64,000 nucleotides of DNA, from positions 2,108,001 to 2,172,000 of the forward strand of contig NZ_LT707065.1 of assembly GCF_900156745.1 (NCBI RefSeq), read 5' to 3'. This document shows, piece by piece, positions 8,447 through 16,612 of the stretch. Every line of letters starts with the position of its first letter. Position 1 is the stretch's first letter. Under the pieces are notes generated by a model. The model ran no database searches. It was not told where the DNA came from and was given only the letters and a program-made list of their open reading frames with translations. Source of the DNA: Achromobacter sp. MFA1 R4. GTDB taxonomy: Bacteria; Pseudomonadota; Gammaproteobacteria; Burkholderiales; Burkholderiaceae_B. A program made the position numbers and the translations under genes.

Positions 8447-9243
8447 AGAACATACCCCCCAGCACATCCGCCCGCGTATTCTGCATTGCCAATCAGAAGG
8501 GCGGCGTGGGCAAGACCACGACCGCCATCAACCTGGCGGCTGGCCTTGCCACGCACAACCAACGCGTGCTGCTGGTGGACCTGGATCCGCAGGGCAATGC
8601 CACGATGGGCAGCGGCATCGATAAGAATTCGCTTGAATCCAATCTGTATCAGGTGCTGATCGGTGAGTCCTCGATCGAGCAGGCGCGCGTGAAGTCGGAG
8701 TCGGGCGGTTACGACGTCCTGCCCGCCAACCGCGAACTCTCGGGCGCCGAGATCGACCTGGTGCAGATGGACCAGCGCGAACGCCAGTTGAAGGCCGCGA
8801 TCGACACCGTCGCCAGCCAGTACGACTTCGTGCTCATCGACTGCCCGCCCACGCTGTCCCTGCTGACGCTCAACGGCCTGGCCGCGGCGCATGGCGTCAT
8901 CATTCCGATGCAGTGCGAATACTTTGCGCTCGAAGGACTGTCGGACCTGGTCAACACCATCAAGCGCGTTCACCGCAACATCAATGATGACCTGCGCGTC
9001 ATCGGATTGTTGCGCGTCATGTTCGATCCGCGCATGACCCTGCAACAGCAGGTGTCCGCGCAGCTCGAATCGCACTTCGGCGACAAGGTCTTCAAGACCG
9101 TGGTGCCGCGCAACGTGCGCCTTGCCGAAGCCCCCAGTTACGGCATGCCGGGCGTCGTGTATGACCGCGCCTCGCGGGGTGCGCAAGCGTACATCTCGTT
9201 CGGCGCCGAAATGATCGAGCGCGTCCGGAAAGACCTGAACTAG
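8443..9243 (+). CDS. parA: Chromosome-partitioning ATPase ParA (Soj)
   Basis: A 266-residue ParA/MinD-family ATPase. The deviant Walker A KGGVGKTT is at residues 19-26, followed by LLVDLDPQGNATMG (Walker A') and FVLIDCPPTLSLLTLN (Walker B). ATP-bound ParA dimers coat the nucleoid non-specifically and are released by ParB bound at parS, moving the origin region. The start at 8443 overlaps the rsmG stop (ATGA) and has AAGGAA upstream; an in-frame ATG at 8353 would add 30 residues inside rsmG without family similarity. The matching parS cluster lies 2.7-3.4 kb upstream. A GNAT gene is inserted between parA and parB. Confidence 0.97.
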   Translation: MKNIPPSTSARVFCIANQKGGVGKTTTAINLAAGLATHNQRVLLVDLDPQGNATMGSGIDKNSLESNLYQVLIGESSIEQARVKSESGGYDVLPANRELSGAEIDLVQMDQRERQLKAAIDTVASQYDFVLIDCPPTLSLLTLNGLAAAHGVIIPMQCEYFALEGLSDLVNTIKRVHRNINDDLRVIGLLRVMFDPRMTLQQQVSAQLESHFGDKVFKTVVPRNVRLAEAPSYGMPGVVYDRASRGAQAYISFGAEMIERVRKDLN

Positions 9244-9252
9244 CCGTACCCG

Positions 9253-10074
9253 ATGCCCGACGCCGCGCTCTTTTTTCCGCCACAGACAGCCTGCTCCACG
9301 CCGCCCGCCGACGTGCGCGATGCGCTGCGCGTGCGGCTCGAAGAGGCGGCGCTCAATGCCACCGCGGTGGGCGCGCAACTGATCTATGATGGCTGGCTGG
9401 TGCGTTTTGCCCATTCGCCCGCCAAGCGGGTCCGAAGCGTGAATGTGCTGGGGTTATCCACACGTCCTTTGGATGAGCGGCTGGCGTATTGTTCATCGTT
9501 GTATGCGCGCCATGGCTTGCCCATGGTGCTGCGCATTACCTCCATCGGCCCCGATTTTTCGCTCGACGCCGAGCTGGAGGCCCGCGGTTATACCTATACC
9601 GGTGAGACTCGAGTCATGAGCACGCCGCTCGCCCCCCGCACGTGCGGCAGGGGCGATCTGCATTTCAGCATGGTCGATGCCGAGCGCTTTGCGGCGGCGG
9701 TCGGCGTCATGCGCGGCGCATCCGCGATGCACGTCGGCGAACACCAGGCGCGCTTGTCGGGACTGGCTGTGGATAAGCAGCCGGTGCTCGCGACCGACGC
9801 GGCAGGGCAGGTGGTCGCCGCGGGCATGGCCGTGCGCGACGGCGACCTGCTTGGCCTGTTCGACATCGTTACCCATCCCGGACATCGGCGCAAAGGCTAT
9901 GCCGCCGTCCTGGTGGAGCATTTGCTGGCCGAAGGCGCCGCCGGTGGCGCCCGCACGGCCTACCTGCAGGTCGAGCCGGAAAACACCGCCGCGCGGGCGC
10001 TGTATGCCCGCTACGGTTTCAAAGACTGTTACGCGTATTGGTACCGCCTGCCCGCCGAGCAGGCGGGCGCCTGA
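9253..10074 (+). CDS. GNAT-family N-acetyltransferase between parA and parB
   Basis: A 273-residue protein whose C-terminal third is a GNAT fold: acetyl-CoA binding motif A reads DIVTHPGHRRKGYAAVLVEHLL (shortened here to its core HRRKGYA), followed by LQVEPENTAARALYARYGF. The N-terminal two thirds (RLEEAALNA, YDGWLVRFA, RVRSVNVL) resembles two-domain GNATs of unknown substrate. It starts 10 bases after parA and ends 45 bases before parB, so it is co-transcribed with the partitioning genes. Two exact DnaA boxes lie inside it (9454-9462 and 9768-9776). The acetylated substrate is unknown; a role in segregation is only a guess from position. Confidence 0.8.
   Translation: MPDAALFFPPQTACSTPPADVRDALRVRLEEAALNATAVGAQLIYDGWLVRFAHSPAKRVRSVNVLGLSTRPLDERLAYCSSLYARHGLPMVLRITSIGPDFSLDAELEARGYTYTGETRVMSTPLAPRTCGRGDLHFSMVDAERFAAAVGVMRGASAMHVGEHQARLSGLAVDKQPVLATDAAGQVVAAGMAVRDGDLLGLFDIVTHPGHRRKGYAAVLVEHLLAEGAAGGARTAYLQVEPENTAARALYARYGFKDCYAYWYRLPAEQAGA
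9454..9462 (+). promoter_or_regulatory. Exact DnaA box inside the GNAT gene
   Basis: TTATCCACA, encoding Leu-Ser-Thr with a rare TTA leucine codon in a GC-rich gene. Function outside the origin is not proven. Confidence 0.5.
9768..9776 (-). promoter_or_regulatory. Exact DnaA box inside the GNAT gene, second copy
   Basis: TGTGGATAA on the + strand (complement TTATCCACA), inverted relative to the copy at 9454 and 306 bases from it. Confidence 0.5.
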
Positions 10075-10119
10075 GCCCTGGGCCCGGGATACAAAGACAG
10101 AAGGAAAGAGGATTTAACT

Positions 10120-11037
10120 ATGGCCACCAAGAAACCCAAGGGATTGGGTCGCGGACTGGACGCCTTGCTGGGCGCGGACGCGCCTGCCATCGACAACATC
10201 GGCAAGGCGGTCGCCAAGCCCGAGGGTCCGCCGTCCACCCTGCCCATCTCGAAGATGCGCGCCGGCAAGTACCAGCCGCGCACGCGCATGGACGAGGGGG
10301 CCCTGGGCGAGCTGGCCGAATCGATACGCACGCAAGGCATCATGCAGCCGATTCTCGTGCGCGCGCTGGGCGACGCGCCCGGCCATTACGAGATCATTGC
10401 CGGTGAACGCCGCTTCCGCGCGGCGCAGCTTGCGGGCCTGAAAGAAGTGCCGGTGCTGGTGCGCGAGGTCGCCGATGAAAATGCGGCCGTCATGGCGCTC
10501 ATCGAAAACATCCAGCGCGAAGACCTGAACCCGCTGGAAGAAGCGCACGGCGTGCGCCGCCTGCTCGACGAGTTCGGCCTCACGCACGAACAGGCCGCGC
10601 AGGCCATCGGCCGCTCGCGGTCGGCCACCAGCAACCTGCTGCGCCTTCTGAATCTGGCCGCGCCCGTGCAGACCATGCTGCTGGCTGGCGACGTGGACAT
10701 GGGGCACGCGCGTGCGCTGCTCGCCGTGGACGCAGCCACCCAGATCCAGCTTGCCAACCTCATCATCGCGCGCCGCCTGTCGGTTCGCGAAGCCGAAAAG
10801 CTCGTCGCCAAGACCGTCAAGGAAGCCGAAACCTCGGCCTCGCCCAAAAAGAAGGCGAACGGCGTGTCGCGCGACCTGACCCGCCTGGAAGAAGCGCTGT
10901 CCGACCACCTGGGAACGCGCGTGGCGTTGAAAGTGGGCGCCAAGGAAAAAGGGCAGATCGTGATCGATTTCCACGGATGGGAACACCTGAATTCGCTGCT
11001 CGAGCGCCAAGGCCTGTCCGGAGCCGTGGATGCCTGA
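10120..11037 (+). CDS. parB: Chromosome-partitioning protein ParB (Spo0J)
   Basis: A 305-residue ParB. The N-terminal basic segment ends in GLGRGLDALLG, the CTP-binding/hydrolysis motif GERRFRAA is at residues about 95-102, the ENIQREDLNPLEEA box at about 129-142 and the helix-turn-helix at about 153-175. The C-terminal dimerisation region follows a lysine-rich linker. ParB dimers load at parS as CTP-dependent sliding clamps and stimulate ParA. The start is preceded by AGGAAAGAGGA. The last eight bases overlap the asparaginase start. Its targets are the seven parS sites at 5064-5784. Confidence 0.97.
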   Translation: MATKKPKGLGRGLDALLGADAPAIDNIGKAVAKPEGPPSTLPISKMRAGKYQPRTRMDEGALGELAESIRTQGIMQPILVRALGDAPGHYEIIAGERRFRAAQLAGLKEVPVLVREVADENAAVMALIENIQREDLNPLEEAHGVRRLLDEFGLTHEQAAQAIGRSRSATSNLLRLLNLAAPVQTMLLAGDVDMGHARALLAVDAATQIQLANLIIARRLSVREAEKLVAKTVKEAETSASPKKKANGVSRDLTRLEEALSDHLGTRVALKVGAKEKGQIVIDFHGWEHLNSLLERQGLSGAVDA

Positions 11038-12034
11038 TCGCGCTTTGCCCGTCATCGCGGTGCTGGCTACGGGCGGCACGATCGCAGGCGCGCAGGCGGA
11101 TGCCACGTCCGCGGGCTACAAGTCCGGCTCGTTTTCCGTGAACGACCTGCTCGCGGCGGTGCCGCAGCTGGCCGGCATCGCCGAGATCCGCGCCGAACAG
11201 GTGGCCAACGTCGGCAGCCAGAACATGACGCACGAGGTCTGGCGCACGCTCGCGCAGCGCGTGGATGCGCTCTGCCAGGACGCCTCGGTGGCCGGCATCG
11301 TCATCACGCATGGCACGGACACGCTCGAGGAAACCGCCTATTTCCTCAGCCTGGTGAACCGCCATGACAAGACCGTCGTGCTGGTAGGCGCCATGCGTCC
11401 CGCCACGGCGCTGGGCGCCGAGGGCCCCGCCAACCTGTACAACGCAGTGGCGCTGGCCCGCCATCCCGACGCGCGCGGCCGCGGGCCGCTCGTCGTCATG
11501 AACGAAGACGTGCACTACGCCCGTGAACTTCAAAAGATCGCCAGCGCCGGACTGTGCGCCTTCGCGTCGCCCAATCGCGGCCGCGCGGGCGTCATGCATG
11601 GCGGCGTGCCGTGCTTCTATTCGCGCAACACCACCGTGTATGGCGCGCAAAGCGAGTTTTCACTCGCATTGCTGGAAAAGGCCGGCTGGCCACGCGTGGA
11701 CATCGTCTACGCCCACGCCAACCTGCAGGCCGACCTGATCGATTTCCTGGCCAGCGCGGTGGACGGCATCGTGCTGGCGGGGGTGGGCGACGGCAACGCC
11801 ACCGACCTGGCCATCGACAGCCTGCGCCGCGCGGCCGATGATGGCGTGGCGGTCGTGCGGTCCAGTCGGACGGGCAGCGGCTTTGTCGCGCGCGATGTCG
11901 AACTCGATGACGCCACGCTGGGCTTTGTCGCGGCAGGGGACCTGAATCCGCAGAAGGCGCGCATCCTGCTCATGCTTGCGCTTTCGGTCACCCGCGATCC
12001 GGCCGGTCTGCAGCAGATCTTCGACCGCTATTGA
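11030..12034 (+). CDS. L-asparaginase, cytoplasmic, type II-like sequence
   Basis: A 334-residue asparaginase/glutaminase-family enzyme that hydrolyses asparagine to aspartate and ammonia. The first catalytic threonine lies in LATGGTIAG (residues 12-20) and the second in HGTDTLEETA (about 94-103), with a following VLVGAMRP block carrying the usual partner region. Length and motifs match the periplasmic AnsB type, but the protein begins directly with the catalytic core and has no signal peptide, so it should stay in the cytoplasm. It overlaps parB by eight bases and ends the mnmG operon, facing the convergent LysR gene 20 bases away. Confidence 0.9.
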   Translation: MPDRALPVIAVLATGGTIAGAQADATSAGYKSGSFSVNDLLAAVPQLAGIAEIRAEQVANVGSQNMTHEVWRTLAQRVDALCQDASVAGIVITHGTDTLEETAYFLSLVNRHDKTVVLVGAMRPATALGAEGPANLYNAVALARHPDARGRGPLVVMNEDVHYARELQKIASAGLCAFASPNRGRAGVMHGGVPCFYSRNTTVYGAQSEFSLALLEKAGWPRVDIVYAHANLQADLIDFLASAVDGIVLAGVGDGNATDLAIDSLRRAADDGVAVVRSSRTGSGFVARDVELDDATLGFVAAGDLNPQKARILLMLALSVTRDPAGLQQIFDRY

Positions 12035-12053
12035 ACGCCTCGCGCCGCGACGC

Positions 12054-12929
12054 CTACGCTGTCGCGGCGCCCTGCTGCGCGAGGCCCAGGTTGGTGCGCA
12101 GCATGTCGTACACCTGACGCGTGAGCGGATTGATGAGATCACGCCTTATCCACAGGAAGTAGGTCACGTCCGGCAAGGGCGGCAATCCCTCCTTTTCTCC
12201 GAGCACCCGCATTTCCGGCCCCAGCAGCTCCACGCTGCGCGCGGTCACGCCCAGGCCGGCGCGTAGCGCGGCCTTGATCCCCACCAGGTTCGGGGCCACG
12301 TAGTTCGTGTGCCAGCGCACCTGCGCCTGCTCCAGCGCATTGAGCGCCAGGCGCCGAAAAATGCTCGGTTCGTCGGCCAGCACCAGCGGCACGGGCGTAT
12401 GCGGATCGTGCACGTAATCGGCCGAGGCCAGCCAGACCGTTGGCGACGTTCGCAACGCCACGCCCTCGAAATCCTGGTCGAAGCGCGTCGAGATGGTCAA
12501 GTCTATTTCGCCGGCACGCAGCGCATCCATCAGGAACGGACTGCGATCGACACGGATCTCCAGTTTCACGCGCGGCGCCACGCGCGCGATGTGCGTCAGC
12601 AGCGTGGGCAGGATCGTGTCGGCCACGTCCAGGGGTGCGCCCAACCGCAGATCGCCCTCCAGGGGCCCGTCCTGCAACGCGCGCAATGCTTCGTCGTTGA
12701 TGGCCAGCATGTGCCGCGCGTACTCGACCAGCCGCCGCCCATGCGAGGACAGCAGCTTGTTGCGGCCGTGCTTCTCGAAGAGAGGCAGCCCGATCATGGC
12801 CTCGAGCCGCTGCATCTGCTGCGTGATGGCCGACTGGGTCTTGTGCAGCCGGTTGGCGGCTTCGGAAAAAGTCTCATGCTGGGCGATCGCCGTCAGCGTG
12901 CGTAGCAGGTCCAGATCCAGGTTGCGCAT
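12054..12929 (-). CDS. LysR-family transcriptional regulator
   Basis: A 291-residue LysR regulator if it starts at MRNLDLDLL (12929); an upstream ATG at 12950 would add seven residues. The N-terminal winged helix reads LLRTLTAIAQHETFSEAANRLHKTQSAITQQMQRLE and is followed by the substrate-binding co-inducer domain. It is transcribed away from the thiol dioxygenase operon with a short intergenic gap, the standard arrangement for a LysR protein that controls its divergent neighbour. The likely effector would be a sulfur amino acid or its derivative, which is inference. An exact DnaA box lies within the coding sequence at 12146-12154. Confidence 0.9.
   Translation of the reverse strand: MRNLDLDLLRTLTAIAQHETFSEAANRLHKTQSAITQQMQRLEAMIGLPLFEKHGRNKLLSSHGRRLVEYARHMLAINDEALRALQDGPLEGDLRLGAPLDVADTILPTLLTHIARVAPRVKLEIRVDRSPFLMDALRAGEIDLTISTRFDQDFEGVALRTSPTVWLASADYVHDPHTPVPLVLADEPSIFRRLALNALEQAQVRWHTNYVAPNLVGIKAALRAGLGVTARSVELLGPEMRVLGEKEGLPPLPDVTYFLWIRRDLINPLTRQVYDMLRTNLGLAQQGAATA
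12146..12154 (+). promoter_or_regulatory. Exact DnaA box inside the LysR gene
   Basis: TTATCCACA on the + strand; on the coding (minus) strand it reads through Leu-Trp-Ile-Arg using a rare ATA isoleucine codon. Confidence 0.4.
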
Positions 12930-13084
12930 TGGGGTAGCCCAGCCATCCAAGGGTTCACAAGGGTTCAGGGATAACCCGATACATTACCACTGCTAATGAA
13001 TGTTTAAAGCAATTTAAATTGTTGAGGGCCAAGCCGGGCGATACAGTAAGTGCAATAACTCATGAAACAAGAGGGAAAGTCAAC

Positions 13085-13672
13085 GTGAGCACCGCACATC
13101 CGCATCAGGCTGGCATCGACAGCACCGTCGAAAATATTAAAAAAACTGTAGGAAATAAGGGCCTGAACCGCGACAGCCTCCAGTCCGTGCTGGACGATCT
13201 TGTCGCCTTGGCCGGCAATACCGCGTGGTGGGGCGCCGACCGCTATCCGGCCCCCGAGGGGGATGAGCGCCAGGCCCGCTACCTCATCGCCGAGGACGCC
13301 GACAAAAGCTATGCGCTCTATCTGAACGTCATGCGCCCGGGCAAGAAGATCGTGCCGCACAACCACACCACCTGGGCGTGCATCGCGGCCGTCGAAGGCG
13401 TGGAAACCAACTACGTCTACGACCGTATCGACGACGGCTCCGTGCCCGGCGTGGGCAAGCTGGAAAAGATAGATACCGTCGTGGTGGGGCCGGGCACCGG
13501 CATCGCGCTGATGCCCGACGATATCCACGCCGTCGAAATCCAGGGCGACAGCGTCATCCGCCACCTGCACATGTACGGACGCGCGCTGGAAACCCTGGAT
13601 CAGCGCCTGGGCTTCGACCTGGAGACCGGCACCTGCAAGATCATGCCCATCGGCGTGCAGACGCGGCGCTGA
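13085..13672 (+). CDS. Cysteine dioxygenase-family thiol dioxygenase
   Basis: A cupin-fold, iron-dependent enzyme of 195 residues if it starts at GTG 13085, which has AGAGGGAAAG just upstream; a longer ATG-started frame from 13019 lacks a ribosome site. It is expected to oxidise the thiol of cysteine (to cysteine sulfinate) or 3-mercaptopropionate. Iron ligands are H92 and H94 in VPHNHTTW and H148 in [10 protein letters not shown]. The crosslinking cysteine of animal enzymes is not at the equivalent place, as in most bacterial members. It heads a sulfur operon: the C-S lyase starts two bases after its stop. Substrate choice between cysteine and 3-mercaptopropionate is open. Confidence 0.88.
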   Translation: MSTAHPHQAGIDSTVENIKKTVGNKGLNRDSLQSVLDDLVALAGNTAWWGADRYPAPEGDERQARYLIAEDADKSYALYLNVMRPGKKIVPHNHTTWACIAAVEGVETNYVYDRIDDGSVPGVGKLEKIDTVVVGPGTGIALMPDDIHAVEIQGDSVIRHLHMYGRALETLDQRLGFDLETGTCKIMPIGVQTRR

Positions 13673-13674
13673 TC

Positions 13675-14868
13675 ATGAGCAAGCCCTTCCGGTCCGCGAC
13701 GCGCCTGCTGCGAGCGGGGCGTCCCCATCAAGGCTGGGTCAACACGCCGGTCTCCCGCGCCAGCACTTACGTATTCGACAGCGTGCAAGCCTGGCGCGAT
13801 ACGCGGGCGCGCCGCGAACAGGAGCGCCTGCCGTCATACGGCGCCCGCGGCACCGACAGCACGCACGCGCTGGAAGACGCATTGATCGAGCTGGAAGCGG
13901 GCTTTCGCGCCAAGCTGTACCCCACGGGCCAGGCCGCGATCGCCACCGTCCTGCTTGCCTATTTGCGCGCGGGCGACCACGTTCTGATCACCGACGCCGT
14001 CTATGAGCCGGTGCGCAGGTTCTGCGCCGAGCACCTGACGCGACTCGGGATCGAAGTCACGTATTACCGGCCCGATGGCGCGGGCATCGAGGCGCTGATC
14101 CGTCCGAACACCCGCATGATCTATGCGGAGTCGCCGGGGTCGCTGACGTATGAAATGCCCGACCTCATCGAGTTATCCACAACCGCGAAAAAACACGATT
14201 GCTGGCTGGCTGTGGATAACACGTGGGCGTCCGGTCTGGTACAGAAGCCGCTCACCCTGGGCGCCGATATTTCCATTCTGGCGGCCACCAAATATCTGGG
14301 CGGGCATGCCGATGTCATGATGGGCGCCGTGGTCACGAACGAACGCGCCTGGCGCGCGCTGGAACGCGCCACGATCGACTTTGGCCAGACCGTCGGGGCC
14401 GACGATGCGTTCCTGGTATTGCGCGGCATGCGCACGCTGCCGCTGCGCATGGCGCAGCACGCCCGCAGCGCCATGCAGGTCGCCCAGTGGCTGCAGGCGC
14501 GGACCGAAGTGTCCCGCGTGCTGTGTCCCGCATTGCCCGGCGATCCGGCTCACACCCTCTGGCTGCGCGATTGCTGCGGCGCCAACGGCCTGCTGACCCT
14601 CGAACTGTCCGATGCGCACACCGACGCCGATGCGGAGCGGCTCATCGACAGTCTGCAGCTCTTTGGCATCGGCGCGTCGTGGGGCGGCTTCGAAAGCCTG
14701 GTGATCCCGGTTTTCCTGCAGGCCGCACGGTCGCTGCCCGGCAGCGACGTGCGCGGCCCCATGCTGCGCCTGCATATCGGCCTGGAAGATCCCGACGATC
14801 TCATCGCCGACCTGGAACGCGGTTTTGCCGCGTTGTCCCAACCCCTCCGTTCCCTCCGAATCTCATGA
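13675..14868 (+). CDS. metC: Cystathionine beta-lyase-like Cys/Met PLP enzyme
   Basis: A 397-residue member of the Cys/Met metabolism PLP family. The PLP lysine is in SILAATKYLGGHADVM, the LYPTGQAAIATVLLAYL phosphate-binding region and the MIYAESPGSLTYE block are present, and the C terminus has SWGGFESL. These features fit cystathionine beta-lyase or a cysteine/cystine C-S lyase releasing sulfide or a persulfide. The start lies two bases after the dioxygenase stop, and the stop overlaps the rhodanese start. The operon context favours a catabolic lyase over methionine synthesis. Two exact DnaA boxes in inverted orientation lie within it at 14173-14219. Confidence 0.88.
   Translation: MSKPFRSATRLLRAGRPHQGWVNTPVSRASTYVFDSVQAWRDTRARREQERLPSYGARGTDSTHALEDALIELEAGFRAKLYPTGQAAIATVLLAYLRAGDHVLITDAVYEPVRRFCAEHLTRLGIEVTYYRPDGAGIEALIRPNTRMIYAESPGSLTYEMPDLIELSTTAKKHDCWLAVDNTWASGLVQKPLTLGADISILAATKYLGGHADVMMGAVVTNERAWRALERATIDFGQTVGADDAFLVLRGMRTLPLRMAQHARSAMQVAQWLQARTEVSRVLCPALPGDPAHTLWLRDCCGANGLLTLELSDAHTDADAERLIDSLQLFGIGASWGGFESLVIPVFLQAARSLPGSDVRGPMLRLHIGLEDPDDLIADLERGFAALSQPLRSLRIS
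14173..14219. promoter_or_regulatory. Inverted pair of exact DnaA boxes inside the C-S lyase gene
   Basis: TTATCCACA at 14173-14181 and TGTGGATAA at 14211-14219 point toward each other, 29 bases apart. The first uses a rare TTA codon. Paired DnaA boxes outside the origin occur in DnaA titration or reactivation loci of other bacteria; here this role is only inferred. Confidence 0.5.
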
Positions 14869-16463
14869 TGCAGTCCCTTCACGACCATACCCACGCCGAC
14901 GTCGATGCGCATACGCTCAAGCAGTGGCTGCACGATGGTGGCGAAATCGCGCTCCTGGACGTGCGCGAGCATGGCCAATACGGCGAGTCCCATCTGTTCT
15001 ACGCCGCGCCGGTGCCCTACAGCCGGCTGGAGGTCGACATCGTGCGCCTCGCACCGCGGCGCGGCGTGCGCGTCGTGGTCTACGACAATGGCGGCGAAGA
15101 CCCCACCGCGGCGCGCGCCGCGCGGGCGCTTGCCGCGCTGGGCTACACGGACGTGCACCGGCTGGCGGGGGGCATCGCACAGTGGCAGCACGATGGCTAC
15201 GCGACCTTCGCCGGCGTGAACGTGCCCAGCAAGACTTTCGGCGAATTGGCCGAAGAGGTTTTCCACACCCCGCGCATCGGCGCGCGCGAATTGGCCGAGC
15301 GCCAGCGGCGCGGCGACGATCTCATCGTGCTGGATGGCAGGCCATTTGCCGAATACCAGAAGATGAGCATTCCCGGCGGCATCTGCTGCCCCAACGGCGA
15401 GCTGGCGCTGCGCGCCCATACGCTGGCCGCGCGGCCGGACACCACCATCGTCATCAATTGCGCGGGCCGCACGCGCAGCATCATCGGCGCGCAGACGCTG
15501 ATCAACCTGGGCGTCCCCAATCCTGTCTATGCGCTCGAGAACGGCACGCAGGGCTGGTATCTGGAAGACCTGCAGCTCGAACACGGCGCACGCCGTCGCT
15601 ATAGCGACGACATCCCGCCCGCGGACGTGCCCGCGCTGGCCCAGCGTTCCGCGCAGCTCGCGCAGCGCCATGGCGTGCCCACGGCAGACGCCGCCCAGGT
15701 GCAGGCCTGGCTGGGCGACGCAACGCGCACCACGTTCCTGTGCGATGTGCGCAGCGCAGAAGAATTCGCACAGGGTTCCCTGCCTGGCGCGCAGCATGCG
15801 CCCGGCGGCCAGCTCATCCAGGCGACGGACCAGTACCTGGCCGTGCGCGGCGCGCGCATCGTGGTGTTCGATGCCGAAGGCGTACGCGCCCCGGTGGTCG
15901 CAAGCTGGCTGCGGCAAATGGGTTGGGAGGCCTGCACGCTTGAAGAAGGCGTTGGCGCCGCGCTGGTCAACGAACCGGTCCAGACGCCAGTCCCGCCTAT
16001 CGCGGTCCTGTCCGATGCCGAGCTCTCGCAAGCGCTGGCGCAAGGCGCCCAGGTCATCGATATCCGCCCCAGCATGCGGTATCGGGCCAACCACATCGTT
16101 GGCGCGCGCTGGTCGATCCGTCCGCGCCTGGACCGCCTGCCGCTCGATCCGGCGCGTCCCGTGATCCTCCTGGCCGAAGACGCCGCGCTCGCAGCCTGGG
16201 CCGCGAACGATCTGCGCGCGTCGGGCTTGGGGGACGTCAGCGCAAACACCGGCACGCCCGAGAGCTGGTCCGCGCAGGGGATCCCGCTGGCATCCACGCC
16301 CGCGGATCCGGCCGACGGCGACTGCATCGACTATCTGTTCTTCGTGCATGACCGTCATGACGGCAACAAGGCCGCGGCGCGCCAGTATCTCGCCTGGGAA
16401 ACCAACCTGGTCAGGCAGATCGACGAACGGGAGCGCGCCGCGTACCGATTCCCGGCCGGCTGA
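14865..16463 (+). CDS. Four-domain rhodanese-like sulfurtransferase
   Basis: About 531-532 residues comprising four rhodanese folds at roughly 14-120, 135-235, 255-360 and 370-480. Only the second keeps a catalytic cysteine, C199 in VINCAGRTRSI, in a six-residue loop typical of single-domain sulfurtransferases; the corresponding loops of domains 1, 3 and 4 (VVYDNGGED, VVFDAEGVR, VILLAEDAA) lack it. A C-terminal tail with HDRHDGNKAAARQYLAWE is typical of this multi-domain family. The enzyme would transfer sulfane sulfur from a persulfide, probably one made by the lyase or from dioxygenase products. ATG 14865 or 14868 both work; the lyase stop TGA is at 14866-14868. Confidence 0.88.
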   Translation: MMQSLHDHTHADVDAHTLKQWLHDGGEIALLDVREHGQYGESHLFYAAPVPYSRLEVDIVRLAPRRGVRVVVYDNGGEDPTAARAARALAALGYTDVHRLAGGIAQWQHDGYATFAGVNVPSKTFGELAEEVFHTPRIGARELAERQRRGDDLIVLDGRPFAEYQKMSIPGGICCPNGELALRAHTLAARPDTTIVINCAGRTRSIIGAQTLINLGVPNPVYALENGTQGWYLEDLQLEHGARRRYSDDIPPADVPALAQRSAQLAQRHGVPTADAAQVQAWLGDATRTTFLCDVRSAEEFAQGSLPGAQHAPGGQLIQATDQYLAVRGARIVVFDAEGVRAPVVASWLRQMGWEACTLEEGVGAALVNEPVQTPVPPIAVLSDAELSQALAQGAQVIDIRPSMRYRANHIVGARWSIRPRLDRLPLDPARPVILLAEDAALAAWAANDLRASGLGDVSANTGTPESWSAQGIPLASTPADPADGDCIDYLFFVHDRHDGNKAAARQYLAWETNLVRQIDERERAAYRFPAG

Positions 16464-16612
16464 CACCCGCGCCGCACCTCACGGCGCGGCCCACGCTTCA
16501 ACCTGATCAATACGCCCCGGCGGCCATGGCGGCCGGGGTGCGGACGGTTCATGGCGAACCGGAATGCAAAGGACGGCCGATCAACCGGCCGCCAACTCAA
16601 GGGGAAATCCAG

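Noticed and set aside
12042..12070. GCGCCGCGAC/GTCGCGGCGC stem between the convergent asparaginase and LysR genes
   Set aside because: The stem is strong but no T run follows on either strand and it overlaps the end of the LysR coding sequence, so I do not call it a terminator.
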